Source of the DNA: Limnobacter sp.
Lineage (GTDB): Bacteria > Pseudomonadota > Gammaproteobacteria > Burkholderiales > Burkholderiaceae_B
Length of the DNA: 64,000 nucleotides
Assembly (NCBI GenBank): GCA_029866125.1
Contig: JARWZZ010000014.1
Span: forward strand, 120,988-184,987
Reading direction: 5' to 3'
Shown: positions 17,994 to 27,368 of the stretch, one piece after another
Numbering within the stretch: position 1 is the first letter of the stretch
Layout: every line of letters begins with the position of its first letter
The notes under the pieces: generated by a model
The model's database searches: none
The model's input: only the letters and a program-made list of their open reading frames with translations
What the model was told of the DNA's origin: nothing
Made by a program: the position numbers and the translations under genes

Positions 17994-20249
17994 TTAGACT
18001 TTCACACAGTCCACGTAATAACCTGGATTGCCTGCTGCATCTGTTTCTTCTACCAGTCCGTGAATGTCTGTTTCAAACCCAGGGAACTGGGCATTGAATT
18101 CCCTTGCAAAGCGCAGGTATTCAACAATCGTGGCATTGAACTTCTCACCAGGAATCAACAAAGGAATGCCCGGTGGGTAAGGTGTCAACAAGGCGGATGT
18201 AATTCGGCCTTCCAGCTCGTCAATCGCCACGCGCTCAATTTCACGGTGGGCCACTTTTGCATACGCTTCAGCTGGAACCATGGCAGGTTGCATGTCAGAC
18301 AAATACATTTCCGTCGTCAAACGAGCCACATCTTTGGCGCGGTACATGTCGTGAATGCGCTGGCACAAATCCCGTAATCCAACCCTTTCATACTGGGGGT
18401 ATTTTTGACAGAACTCTGGAACCACGCGCCAGAGTGGCTGGTTTTTGTCGTAATCGTCTTTGAACTGTTGCAAAGCGGTAACCAGTGTATTCCAGCGGCC
18501 TTTGGTAATGCCGATGGTAAACATGATGAAAAACGAATACAGGCCGGTTTTCTCAACAATCACACCGTGTTCTGACAAGTACTTGGTCACGATGGAAGCA
18601 GGAATGCCCGACTCTGCAAACTGCCCTCTTACATCCAAGCCTGGGTTGACGATGGTGGCTTTAATGGGGTCCAGCATGTTGAAGCCATCTGCCAAGGGGC
18701 CAAAGCCGTGCCAGTCGTCTTGCGCGTGGATCATCCAATCCTCGGCAGTGCCTACACCGTCTTCACTCAATACATCTGGGCCCCAGACTTTAAACCACCA
18801 GTCTGCACCGAACTCTTCGTCCACCTTGCGCATCGCGCGGCGGAAGTCGAGGGCTTCGACAATACTTTCCTCAACGAGTGCCGTACCGCCGGGTGGCTCC
18901 ATCATGGCAGCAGCCACATCGCAGGACGCGATAATGGCGTACTGTGGGCTTGTGGAGGTGTGCATCAAGTAGGCTTCGTTAAAAATATGGCGATCCAACT
19001 TACGAGTTTCGGACTCTTGCACCAAAATTTGCGAGGCTTGTGACAAGCCTGCAAGCAGCTTGTGGGTGGACTGGGTGGCGAAAATCATCGCGTCTTTGGA
19101 ACGCGGGCGGTCTTTACCAATGGCGTGCATGTTGTTGTAAAGCGTATGGAAGCTGGCGTGTGGCAACCATGCTTCGTCAAAATGCAGGGTGTCAATCCAA
19201 GAGCCCAGAGTGTCTTTAATCATTTCCACGTTGTACAACACGCCATCGTATGTACTTTGGGTAATGGTCAAAATACGTGGGGTTTTGCTTTTGGCCTTGC
19301 TTGCAAACGGGTGATTTTCGATTTTCCTGCGAATGGTTTCTGGGTCAAATTCGCTTTTGGGAATGGGACCAATAATGCCAAGGTGGTTGCGCGTGGGTGT
19401 CAAAAACACAGGGATTGCGCCAGTCATGGTAATGGCATGCAAAATCGACTTGTGGCAGTTGCGGTCCACCACAACGATGTCGCCGGGTGCCACTGTCGCG
19501 TGCCACACCATTTTGTTGGAGGTGGATGTGCCGTTGGTGACGAAAAAGCAGTGGTCTGCATTGAAAATACGGGCTGCGTTGCGCTCGGAGGCGGCCACAG
19601 GGCCTGTGTGGTCAAGAAGTTGCCCCAACTCATCCACGGCGTTGCAGACGTCTGCACGCAGCATGTTTTCACCAAAGAACTGGTGGAACATTTGACCAAC
19701 TGGGCTTTTCAGGAAAGCCACGCCGCCGGAGTGACCGGGGCAGTGCCAAGAGTAGGAGCCGTCTTGTGCGTAATGCACCAAGGCGCGGAAAAATGGGGGC
19801 GCCAAAGAGTCCAAATAACTTTTGGATTCGCGAATAATGTGGCGGGCCACGAACTCGGGCGTGTCTTCAAACATGTGGATGAAGCCATGCAATTCTTTCA
19901 ACACCACATTGGGAATGTGGCGTGAGGTGCGGGTTTCACCATACAAATAGATCGGAATGTCCGCGTTTTTGAAGCGAATTTCCTCAACAAAGCTTTTGAG
20001 GCTGGTTAGGGCGGACTCTACTTCGCCAGCGCTGCCTGCGCCAAACTCTTCATCGTCGATGGACAAAATGAATGCACTGGCCCGGCTTTGCTGCTGGGCA
20101 AACTGGGAAAGGTCGCCATAACTGGTTACACCCAGAACTTCTACGCCCTCCTTTACGATCGCATCGGCCAAGGCGCGGATACCCAAGCCGGATGTGTTTT
20201 CAGAGCGAAAGTCTTCGTCAATGATGACGATTGGAAAGCGAAATTTCAT
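17994..20249 (-). CDS. Orn/Lys/Arg decarboxylase (PLP fold I)
   Basis: A 751-residue class III basic amino acid decarboxylase. An N-terminal wing domain (about 1-130) is followed by the PLP domain: HCPGHSGG, DRNCHKSILHA, the Asp in TLHFDEAWLPH and the Schiff-base Lys in STHKLLAGLSQ (about residue 397). The C-terminal domain ends FPGFETDIHGL. It makes a polyamine or diamine from arginine, lysine or ornithine, consuming a proton; the exact substrate cannot be told by eye. I start at MKFRFPIV because AGGA lies upstream and the residues above are not family-like. The gene lies near dcd and apbC, a neighbourhood I recall from other Burkholderiales. Confidence 0.92.
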   Translation of the reverse strand: MKFRFPIVIIDEDFRSENTSGLGIRALADAIVKEGVEVLGVTSYGDLSQFAQQQSRASAFILSIDDEEFGAGSAGEVESALTSLKSFVEEIRFKNADIPIYLYGETRTSRHIPNVVLKELHGFIHMFEDTPEFVARHIIRESKSYLDSLAPPFFRALVHYAQDGSYSWHCPGHSGGVAFLKSPVGQMFHQFFGENMLRADVCNAVDELGQLLDHTGPVAASERNAARIFNADHCFFVTNGTSTSNKMVWHATVAPGDIVVVDRNCHKSILHAITMTGAIPVFLTPTRNHLGIIGPIPKSEFDPETIRRKIENHPFASKAKSKTPRILTITQSTYDGVLYNVEMIKDTLGSWIDTLHFDEAWLPHASFHTLYNNMHAIGKDRPRSKDAMIFATQSTHKLLAGLSQASQILVQESETRKLDRHIFNEAYLMHTSTSPQYAIIASCDVAAAMMEPPGGTALVEESIVEALDFRRAMRKVDEEFGADWWFKVWGPDVLSEDGVGTAEDWMIHAQDDWHGFGPLADGFNMLDPIKATIVNPGLDVRGQFAESGIPASIVTKYLSEHGVIVEKTGLYSFFIMFTIGITKGRWNTLVTALQQFKDDYDKNQPLWRVVPEFCQKYPQYERVGLRDLCQRIHDMYRAKDVARLTTEMYLSDMQPAMVPAEAYAKVAHREIERVAIDELEGRITSALLTPYPPGIPLLIPGEKFNATIVEYLRFAREFNAQFPGFETDIHGLVEETDAAGNPGYYVDCVKV

Positions 20250-20448
20250 GGATGCATATTCCTGTAAACCAAATTGAGAAAATCTTGCGGAAAAAAAACC
20301 GCAAGTGCGCATTATCCTCCTCTGCGCTTTCAGGTCAATGCTTATGAAAACAGGTTCAGAAAAAATTAGCCGACCAGGGCATATTCACATCCCTGTCATA
20401 TGAATATTGTTCAATAACCGCCTTGATCAAGCATGACCATGCACGCCA

Positions 20449-21495
20449 TTGAATTCAAACATCACACAGTGCGCCCGAGATTACATGGGGTACATGCACG
20501 ACCTGCCAGACACTTACCAGAACAGCCAAAAGCGGTTTTTGGAAATAAGGACTCGAAGCTGGGAGGATGCAGACAGGGCGCATTGTTTCGACAAGTTGTT
20601 GTCGCGACCTGAGAGTAGCTCGTGGAAATCCATTCGAGTATTGGTGGTGGCTGCCCGTAACTGCGAGGTGGCGGGCGAGTTTTTTGCAGACATGTCCCAT
20701 GCATTTGACAAAATTACGCGCAACACCTTGTCCAGCGGACAGGACACGGATTTCGTCAGAATGGGCAGTGCGGTGCTGGCAAAGTATGTGGCTAGGCTTA
20801 TTTCCACATCCACTTTGGGTGCGCCCAAACTGCTTGGTGCCCTCTTTTTTGGATTAAGTTGCCTATTTAGCGCGGGCGCCCTGGGGTTGCGGCAAATTGA
20901 AAAGCGCGAAAACTACCCTGATCCGATTCGGCTGAACCCATTGCTTATTGAGAATACGCCCATTCACGAACTGGAAATTCGGAGTCAAAAAGACAAAAAC
21001 AAATTGGTGAATAAGTTGTACGCATGGGGGGAAAAGACAAAATGGCCTGTGGCAAGGGGCATGATCAAATCAACCGGACGATTTTTGCATCGAACCGAGC
21101 TTGGCCAGCCTTGTTTGAGAAGCCAAGTGGGCAATGCGGGTTACATGTTTAAGAATACGCATCAATACACAACCAGAACCAGGTTGCTGTTAAAGCTTTC
21201 TAAACTGTGCTTTAACGTGTCCAACAAACTGTTGGCTTCGCCTGACAAGTATGTGGCTTATGTGGTGGGCACTCACATTTTGGGGAAGTATGTGGGCGAG
21301 TTGCTGGGCAACCGCATCGCTTTCGCAGTGACATCAACCGCCGCTTTTCTGATTACATTTTTCGCCACACCCGTGTGGGTGGCAGTTTTGCATGTGGCAG
21401 CAGTGGCAGCGTTGATATCTGCCCTGCTTTTGATATGCGCCAAAATAGATGTGTCAGTAGGCCATGGTTGGAGGGGTGACCTAAAACTTTGCTAG
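20449..21495 (+). CDS. Hypothetical membrane protein, unknown family (A of the 20-25 kb island)
   Basis: I do not recognise this 348-residue protein. The N-terminal 100 residues are soluble and charged. Two hydrophobic regions follow, about 106-148 and 271-334, separated by a charged basic segment with no obvious domain. Each hydrophobic region opens with a similar motif, GSAVLAKYVARLI (106-118) and GTHILGKYVGELL (274-286), which suggests an internal duplication. The C-terminus is GHGWRGD. The protein at 22852-24729 shares both features. The TTG start at 20449 has no clear ribosome site; ATG codons at 20485 and 20494 are alternatives. It ends 12 bases before the convergent dcd stop. Confidence 0.7.
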   Translation: MNSNITQCARDYMGYMHDLPDTYQNSQKRFLEIRTRSWEDADRAHCFDKLLSRPESSSWKSIRVLVVAARNCEVAGEFFADMSHAFDKITRNTLSSGQDTDFVRMGSAVLAKYVARLISTSTLGAPKLLGALFFGLSCLFSAGALGLRQIEKRENYPDPIRLNPLLIENTPIHELEIRSQKDKNKLVNKLYAWGEKTKWPVARGMIKSTGRFLHRTELGQPCLRSQVGNAGYMFKNTHQYTTRTRLLLKLSKLCFNVSNKLLASPDKYVAYVVGTHILGKYVGELLGNRIAFAVTSTAAFLITFFATPVWVAVLHVAAVAALISALLLICAKIDVSVGHGWRGDLKLC

Positions 21496-21523
21496 GTTTT
21501 GGCAGGCTTAGGTTTTAGGCAGG
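21492..21523 (-). repeat. Imperfect tandem duplication at the dcd 3' end
   Basis: Two adjacent imperfect copies on the plus strand, CTAGGTTTTGGCAGG (21492-21506) and TTAGGTTTTAGGCAGG (21508-21523). The second covers the dcd stop codon and last sense codons, the first lies just past it and reaches into the end of the convergent gene. The copies differ by one or two indels, so this is weaker than the cases at 35151 and 44609. Confidence 0.55.
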
Positions 21524-22074
21524 GTGACGCCTTGTTGACCTTGGTACTTGCCGCCGCGGTCTTTGTAAGAGGTTTCACACACCTCATCGCTTTCAAAGAA
21601 CAGCACCTGCGCGCAGCCCTCGCCTGCATAAATTTTGGCAGGCAGAGGTGTGGTGTTGGAAAACTCCAAGGTCACGTAGCCTTCCCATTCAGGCTCAAAT
21701 GGGGTGACGTTGACGATAATGCCGCAGCGCGCATAGGTACTTTTTCCCAGACAAATGGTGAGTACGTTGCGCGGTATGCGGAAGTACTCGACTGTACGGG
21801 CCAAAGCAAATGAATTTGGCGGGATGATGCACACGTCGCCTTTGAAATCCACAAAGCTTTTTTCGTCGAAGTTTTTGGGGTCAACAATGGTGCTGTTGAT
21901 ATTGGTGAAGATTTTAAACTCATTGGCACAGCGTATGTCGTAGCCATAGCTGCTGGTGCCGTAGGAAACCACCCGTTGCCCGTCTACATAGCGGACTTGA
22001 CCGGGCTCGAAAGGTTCGATCATCCCGGTGCTTTCCGCCATTCGGCGGATCCATTTGTCTGATTTGATGCTCAT
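21508..22074 (-). CDS. dcd: dCTP deaminase
   Basis: A 188-residue enzyme that deaminates dCTP to dUTP, the main dUMP source in many proteobacteria. The full family pattern is present: [31 protein letters not shown], the substrate block [24 protein letters not shown] and the catalytic Glu in that block, [20 protein letters not shown], and a C-terminal [13 protein letters not shown]. Length is normal. It runs away from the upstream unknown genes and could share a transcript with the 217-residue gene 42 nt above. Confidence 0.97.
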   Translation of the reverse strand: MSIKSDKWIRRMAESTGMIEPFEPGQVRYVDGQRVVSYGTSSYGYDIRCANEFKIFTNINSTIVDPKNFDEKSFVDFKGDVCIIPPNSFALARTVEYFRIPRNVLTICLGKSTYARCGIIVNVTPFEPEWEGYVTLEFSNTTPLPAKIYAGEGCAQVLFFESDEVCETSYKDRGGKYQGQQGVTLPKT

Positions 22075-22116
22075 GTTCTTTGGCCCTGAAGAGTTGAGCG
22101 TGATTTTACCTTGTTG

Positions 22117-22770
22117 CTAGGCCTTTTTTGGGTCTACCTTATCGAGAAGCGCTGACAATTCCTGATTCAGGCTTTCCATCATGGCTTTGGTGAAGGTTCC
22201 GATAATTTCTCCGATCTGGCTGGCTGTTAAATGCTGGAACGGAATGTTCATCAGGAACTCTAAGCGCTCGGCTTCCATATTGATGGCGATTTGATACTGA
22301 AAATCCAACACATGGGCCATGTCGAAAGATTCCGCCAAAAAATGGAGAGCAATTTCGACTGCGCCAGGTGCATTCATGTCGTAAATTGGAACGGCCATGA
22401 CGGCCCAACGCTGCCGGTCTGATGCGCCTGCGCGCAGTGCAAGCTCCATCTGGTCGCCTTTTCCAAGAATGCAGCCGTCGCCATCAAACCACTTCATGTC
22501 GGCGATGCGCAGGGCATCATGCATCAATGAGGATTCTTGCGGAGTAAATCCGTTGTCCAGCAATTGCTCCAGGCTGGGCTGAATAAAACTGGCTTTCGAG
22601 GCATCACCAATCGGCTGAGATTCAACGGCTTTGCTCGGTAGGCCCGGCTTTTTTGGAGTCAAGCCTGGCCTTGCGCCCTGTGCGGGTGGACGATAAACGG
22701 TGCCATAGGGTTGGGTTGTTGGCCCAAGGCTTTTGGGAGTTCCGGGTGGGGCTATCTTGTTCTTGTCCAC
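22117..22770 (-). CDS. Hypothetical protein, unknown family (B of the 20-25 kb island)
   Basis: A 217-residue soluble protein I do not recognise. It starts with GTG at 22770 after GAGAGAAG. The first 55 residues are rich in Pro, Gly, Thr and Lys and probably disordered. The rest looks folded: an alpha/beta part with GDGCILGKGDQMELAL and WAVMAVPIYDM, then helices ending TKAMMESLNQELSALLDKV. The size and the strand-then-helix C-terminus are compatible with a chaperone-like or YbjN-like fold, but this is only an impression. It lies 81 nt downstream of the 625-residue membrane protein gene and 42 nt upstream of dcd on the same strand. Confidence 0.7.
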   Translation of the reverse strand: MDKNKIAPPGTPKSLGPTTQPYGTVYRPPAQGARPGLTPKKPGLPSKAVESQPIGDASKASFIQPSLEQLLDNGFTPQESSLMHDALRIADMKWFDGDGCILGKGDQMELALRAGASDRQRWAVMAVPIYDMNAPGAVEIALHFLAESFDMAHVLDFQYQIAINMEAERLEFLMNIPFQHLTASQIGEIIGTFTKAMMESLNQELSALLDKVDPKKA

Positions 22771-22851
22771 GATACTTCTCTCGGTTGATGTAACTCGTTG
22801 ATGCGATAGTTAACTCTGTTGGTAAATACAATGCGTCGTTTGAATGAAATA

Positions 22852-24729
22852 TCATACCGGCCCCTTCCAATCCGCGTGAATCAAGGGGTAAGCCAAGGTA
22901 TAGGCGATTACAGCAGGAATGGCCGTCATTGCGCCCAATGCGGTGGTACTGATAATGTCGAACAGGCCAATGCCGCCAAATAGAATGGCCATGGGTGGGA
23001 ATGCAATCAAATTAAGGCCGATCCAAAGCGATGCCCCCCCGCCATGCGAGAAGGTTGAGCGGGTAACAATACCTTGCTCGTGCTTGATCATTTTGAAAAG
23101 ATGTTTGTCGAGAAAACGAGAAGTGTGGCCGGTCATGGGCAGTGCGAATTTCCAAGAAAACTCTTCTGACGCTTTACCGACCCGCAACAAAATACGCGTA
23201 AACGGGCCGTACTCGCGGGAGTTGTTGACCGCGTATTCCAAAGTTTTGGCGCGGCGGTGCCTTTGGCTCGGGCAGCTTTCAAATGCACGCCAGGTTTTTA
23301 CGCTGGACGGGTCGCCTTTGGAGTCGTAGGTGAGCCAGCGTGCGTATTGCTGGCGTAGGTTGGAAATTTTGTTGCTGCGTACTGATTTAGAGGACACATC
23401 CAGCGGGTGTACTTTGACCCAGTCGGCGATTTGGGCCAATGCCTTCTTTTTAAACAGGTAAGAGCGTTTTGCAAAATGGGAGGTGTACTGCCAATCTAGA
23501 CGCTCTTCAATTTTCGCCCTTCTCTGGATGACATCGGGGTGGTCAGCATTTCCCAACTCTGCTTCAAGTTTGTCCAAGTCCGCATATTTCAAGCCCGGAA
23601 CAACCAGCTTTTGAGCATTCCGCTGAGGCCCCGAAATTAAGCTTGCTGCGGCCCTTAGGCCTTGAAAAACATAATCCTGCCCTTTTTGGTAGGCCTCGTA
23701 ATCGCCGTCGGAGTAGTTTTTCGCACGAATGCTGTTTTCCCTAATTTGTTCAATCACACCAATCATTTGGCATTGGGCCACAGGCAAACTAAGCACACTG
23801 TGAGCCATATCCACTTTGATGTCTGCAGCTTTAAGGTAGCGCGCTGCTCGGTAATCACCGGTGATGAACTTTCTTTTAAATTGAGTGAACAGCGTGTTTT
23901 CGGTGTAGGCGATTTTTTCATCCACATAGCGCAGCGCCATGGTGCGTTGCTCAGTGGACAATACCTTTTGTTGTGCATGGGCTGTTTTTGCGAGGTTGGA
24001 AATCAATTCTTTGGCTCTGAACTGAGCGATTTTCAGGTCATTTTCTGTCAACCTCTTTCTTGGGGCAAATTTCAAAGCAACCCGGGTACCAGCCATGCAA
24101 ATGGCGCCAGCACTAAACACGATGACTGAAACGATGGTTGCGGTGATGACTTTGGCTGAGTCGCGAAGGGTTACTCCAAGAAAGTTGGTCAGCATCGCAC
24201 TTCCGAAAAACAAGGGCATGGAGTACACGCTTGTTTTTTCAGAGGTTCCGGTCACTGAGCGGACCGTGCGGGAGGTTAACGACGTTCGCGAGATGAGCAG
24301 ATCCCCGAATAGCCGTAAAAACCGACTGACTTTGACCATTTTCGAAATCGCACCTTTTGGAATGTCTTGAGAATGAGTGTAAAGATAATCAAATTGGTTC
24401 ACCGCAGACCTGGCCTGCCGTGATGTTTTGAACTCATTCCAGATTGCCCGATTGGCATCGACATTTTGAAGAATGTCGTTGATTTCACCAGACTGGAAGC
24501 CCTTCTCCACCAAAAAACGGACTGCAGCCAGCCCCATGTCCATTTCGGAAGTGAGGCGGGCGGTTTTGTGTAGCTTTTCACCCGATGTGGGGGCGTATGC
24601 ATTTTGTACGATCGCTTTGCGGACCGAACTTCGAGCGTCGGACTTACGGCTTATAAACGCGGAGTATTTGTCTTGATCCTCCACAGAAAAAGTTAGAGGC
24701 GGCGTGAAACCAACGGCTGCCACTCCCAT
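22852..24729 (-). CDS. Large hypothetical membrane protein, unknown family (C of the 20-25 kb island)
   Basis: A 625-residue protein with no family I recognise. A strong site AAGGAG lies 7 nt before the ATG. It has about 165 soluble N-terminal residues, a hydrophobic pair at about 167-220 that opens with GSAMLTNFLGVTL, a long charged helical middle (about 225-510), and a second hydrophobic pair near the C-terminus (about 565-617) ending LIHADWKGPV. The hairpin motif and the His-x-x-Trp-Lys-Gly end resemble the protein at 20449-21495, so the two may be distant relatives. There is no signal peptide. Two hairpins separated by a long charged region recall pore-forming or secreted membrane-active proteins, but nothing shows a secretion route. 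Confidence 0.75.
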   Translation of the reverse strand: MGVAAVGFTPPLTFSVEDQDKYSAFISRKSDARSSVRKAIVQNAYAPTSGEKLHKTARLTSEMDMGLAAVRFLVEKGFQSGEINDILQNVDANRAIWNEFKTSRQARSAVNQFDYLYTHSQDIPKGAISKMVKVSRFLRLFGDLLISRTSLTSRTVRSVTGTSEKTSVYSMPLFFGSAMLTNFLGVTLRDSAKVITATIVSVIVFSAGAICMAGTRVALKFAPRKRLTENDLKIAQFRAKELISNLAKTAHAQQKVLSTEQRTMALRYVDEKIAYTENTLFTQFKRKFITGDYRAARYLKAADIKVDMAHSVLSLPVAQCQMIGVIEQIRENSIRAKNYSDGDYEAYQKGQDYVFQGLRAAASLISGPQRNAQKLVVPGLKYADLDKLEAELGNADHPDVIQRRAKIEERLDWQYTSHFAKRSYLFKKKALAQIADWVKVHPLDVSSKSVRSNKISNLRQQYARWLTYDSKGDPSSVKTWRAFESCPSQRHRRAKTLEYAVNNSREYGPFTRILLRVGKASEEFSWKFALPMTGHTSRFLDKHLFKMIKHEQGIVTRSTFSHGGGASLWIGLNLIAFPPMAILFGGIGLFDIISTTALGAMTAIPAVIAYTLAYPLIHADWKGPV

Positions 24730-24888
24730 GAGTTGTCTCCTTTGATACTTTAACTAGGTGCATTGACTCAGTACTATGCTGTACTTGTTTTGCAAGAAGT
24801 TTAGGAGACAAAGCCCTTTTGAGGGGAAACCCTTCACCCTTACTGGGTAATGGGATGAGTCAATCGGCGGTGGTATCAGGGCAAACCA

Positions 24889-25884
24889 TTAGCGCCAACG
24901 CATTTGGCCCACAGCTTGGGTCAGTGCGTCAAGCATTGATTTGGGGGAGGACAAATGGCCTGCATCTGCAAGGTAAGTTAATGTGGAATGGGGGACGAGC
25001 TCGTTGAGCAAATGCGCGCCTGCAGGTGGGCACACTCGGTCTTTACCTCCTTGAACCAAATGCAAAGGAATGCGATGTTTTGCAATCACAGAAATATCGC
25101 TTTGCCATTGATTGGGGTCTGTAAACGAGTCGTGAAACAGAAAGTGGGCTTGCAGTTTGTATTTCCTGAGAAGGCGCTGCTGATTGGACTGGTCCTCGGG
25201 GATGGAAACAGTCGGGTTAGCTTTTGGGGGCAGTGAGGCGTTGATGAGGAGTGCCTCTTCCAGTTGGGCCCAAAGGGCGCACATGCTCAAGGCTTGATCC
25301 CCCTCTGATTCCAACACCTGTTGGCAGACTTCTAGGGTACGCGCCCTTGCGCCAAAGGTTTGTGCGAAAAGGCTGGGGGCCAAGCTTTCAAGACTTGCAA
25401 AGAAGGCATCCACACGTGCGCGCCAAGGAATAAATGGTGCACGAAGCACCAAGCCTCTGACCCGCTCGGGATGCGAAGCCGCCATCATTAGCGCCAAGGT
25501 TGCGCCCCAACTACCGGCCAAAATTCGGAAACGTTCGATGTTCAGTTTGTCTGCGACTTGAAAAGCGTCATCAACAAAACGCTGTATGTCTAAATCTTGT
25601 AAAGGTAAATCTTCGCTCAAGCCACTGTTGCGTTGATCAAACCCGAACCAGCTTAATTCACAATTGCGAAGAGGGACCACCTGCTGGGGCCCAAGGCTGC
25701 CCCCCGGCCCACCATGCAGAATTAGCCAAGGCAATGCGTCGGTGGTGATGTTTGAGGCGGGCTTTTCACACCAAACTGCCAGGTGACCGCCAAGGTTTAA
25801 GCGAAGTTGAGGATCGCCCCAAGCATCAACGGGTGAGCTGGGAGCCCTCGGTTTTGCAGTTTGTAAAAAGGATGAAAGAGCCAC
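24889..25884 (-). CDS. Alpha/beta hydrolase, proline iminopeptidase-like
   Basis: A 331-residue S33-type hydrolase. The oxyanion-hole motif is LILHGGPGGSLGP, FDQRNSGLSE matches the DQRGxGxS block of proline iminopeptidases, the nucleophile is in AGSWGATLALMMAASHPERVRGL, and the acid and His are in VQGGKDRVCPP and LADAGHLSS. It should release N-terminal proline from peptides, although the C-terminal cap is less typical and other small esters are possible. It sits 27 nt upstream of apbC's end on the same strand, so apbC may lead into it. Confidence 0.85.
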   Translation of the reverse strand: MALSSFLQTAKPRAPSSPVDAWGDPQLRLNLGGHLAVWCEKPASNITTDALPWLILHGGPGGSLGPQQVVPLRNCELSWFGFDQRNSGLSEDLPLQDLDIQRFVDDAFQVADKLNIERFRILAGSWGATLALMMAASHPERVRGLVLRAPFIPWRARVDAFFASLESLAPSLFAQTFGARARTLEVCQQVLESEGDQALSMCALWAQLEEALLINASLPPKANPTVSIPEDQSNQQRLLRKYKLQAHFLFHDSFTDPNQWQSDISVIAKHRIPLHLVQGGKDRVCPPAGAHLLNELVPHSTLTYLADAGHLSSPKSMLDALTQAVGQMRWR

Positions 25885-25911
25885 AATACCTGTTAAAAAA
25901 TCAACGGGTTA

Positions 25912-27000
25912 TTAGGTGCTTTGCACCACAATGCTCGGAAACTTCAAGCTCATGTCTTTGGACTGCTCTGCAATTCCGATTGCAACTTTTCGGGCGATTT
26001 CTTTGTACAGGTTTGCCAAATCACCGTCAGGGTCAGCAATTACGGTGGGCTTACCCATGTCGGCTTGCTCTCGGATGCGAATGTCCAGCGGCAAACCCCC
26101 TAGGTATTTCAAACCGTATTCTGTTGCCATCCGTTCGCCGCCACCTGCACCAAACACGTGCTCTTTGTGGCCACATTCGCTGCAAATGTGGATGGCCATG
26201 TTTTCAACAACGCCCAGAATTGGAACGCCCACTTTTTCGAACATTTTCAGTCCTTTACGGGCATCCATTAAAGCAATGTCTTGGGGGGTGGTCACAATCA
26301 CGGCACCTGTAACAGGCACTTTTTGTGACAGGGTTAACTGGATGTCGCCGGTACCCGGTGGCATGTCCACTACCAAGTAGTCCAAATCTTGCCAGTTGGT
26401 TTGCTTAAGCAATTGCTCCAAAGCACTGGTGACCATGGGGCCACGCCAAACCATGGGGGTGTCTTCATCAATGAGAAACCCGATTGACATGGCTTGTATG
26501 CCATGGCCCATCATGGGTTCGATGATTTGGCCATCTTCTGACTGGGGGCGGCCTGTAATGCCCAGCATGGTGGGTTGCGAGGGGCCATAAATATCGGCAT
26601 CAAGCATGCCTACTTTGGCGCCCTCCGCTGTCAAAGCCAAGGCGAGGTTAACCGCAGTTGTGCTTTTGCCTACACCGCCCTTGCCCGAGGCAACTGCAAT
26701 GATGTTTTTCACATTGGGCATCGGCTTTAGGCCGCGCTGTACTGCGTGAGTCAAAATTTTAATGGAGGCGGAGACGCTGACGTTTTCAACGCCTGCAATG
26801 CCCCTTACCGCTGTGATGGCTGCTTTGCGCAAACCATCCAATTGACTTTTACCCGGGTAGCTAAGCTCGAGATTAAAGGCCACATCGCCACCGTCAATTT
26901 GGATGCCTTTGATTTGCTTGGCGCTAATCAGGTCTTTGCCCAAATTAGGGTCCATGACACTGCGCAATGCTGCTTGCACCATGTCTTGAGTCACTGCCAT
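25912..27000 (-). CDS. apbC: Mrp/ApbC-type iron-sulfur cluster carrier ATPase
   Basis: A 362-residue P-loop ATPase that carries Fe-S clusters to apo-proteins. The N-terminal MIP18/DUF59-like domain (about 1-85) starts MAVTQDMVQAALRSVMDPN. The deviant Walker A is VASGKGGVGKSTTAVN, with DADIYGPSQP and the VVDMPPGTGD switch. The cluster-binding Cys-x2-Cys is in HICSECGHKE. I start at the ATG at 27000 because AGGAG lies 7 nt upstream; an in-frame ATG at 27006 is too close to it. In many Burkholderiales the gene is next to dcd; here about 4.8 kb separates them. Confidence 0.95.
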   Translation of the reverse strand: MAVTQDMVQAALRSVMDPNLGKDLISAKQIKGIQIDGGDVAFNLELSYPGKSQLDGLRKAAITAVRGIAGVENVSVSASIKILTHAVQRGLKPMPNVKNIIAVASGKGGVGKSTTAVNLALALTAEGAKVGMLDADIYGPSQPTMLGITGRPQSEDGQIIEPMMGHGIQAMSIGFLIDEDTPMVWRGPMVTSALEQLLKQTNWQDLDYLVVDMPPGTGDIQLTLSQKVPVTGAVIVTTPQDIALMDARKGLKMFEKVGVPILGVVENMAIHICSECGHKEHVFGAGGGERMATEYGLKYLGGLPLDIRIREQADMGKPTVIADPDGDLANLYKEIARKVAIGIAEQSKDMSLKFPSIVVQST

Positions 27001-27203
27001 ACACATTCTCCTGAGACTATTTTTTGAATTTAAATATGATTTGAGTCTATCGCGTTTTGCTCATATGCAAGAAAGCGAAAAGTCAAAGTGGTAGTCATTC
27101 ACTACTAAAAAGTTGAAAAGAACCGCTAAGCCGGTAAAGGTTGAAAACAAACCATGGGAAAATCCCGTCTGACAAAAATTTGAAAACAACGGAGACTTGA
27201 GCA

Positions 27204-27368
27204 ATGAAAACCTATGTATGTATCGTGTGTGGTTTCACATACAGTGAAGAATCCGGCCTGCCTTCCGAAGGTTTGCCAGCTGGCACCAAGTGGGAGGATG
27301 TACCTGCAGATTGGCTGTGCCCAGACTGCGGCGTGTCTAAAAGCGATTTTGAGATGGTAGAAGTTTAA
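27204..27368 (+). CDS. Rubredoxin
   Basis: A 54-residue rubredoxin starting MKTYVCIVCGFTY, with both iron-binding pairs, CIVCG and CPDCG, and the conserved Trp and Asp residues between (GTKWEDVPADWLCPDC). The fifth family block SKSDFEMVEV closes it. It is an electron carrier in the cytoplasm. GGAG lies 9 nt before the ATG. No rubredoxin reductase or alkane hydroxylase is nearby, so its partner is unknown. Its TAA directly abuts the stop codon of the convergent DUF2804 gene, with no base between. Confidence 0.95.
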   Translation: MKTYVCIVCGFTYSEESGLPSEGLPAGTKWEDVPADWLCPDCGVSKSDFEMVEV

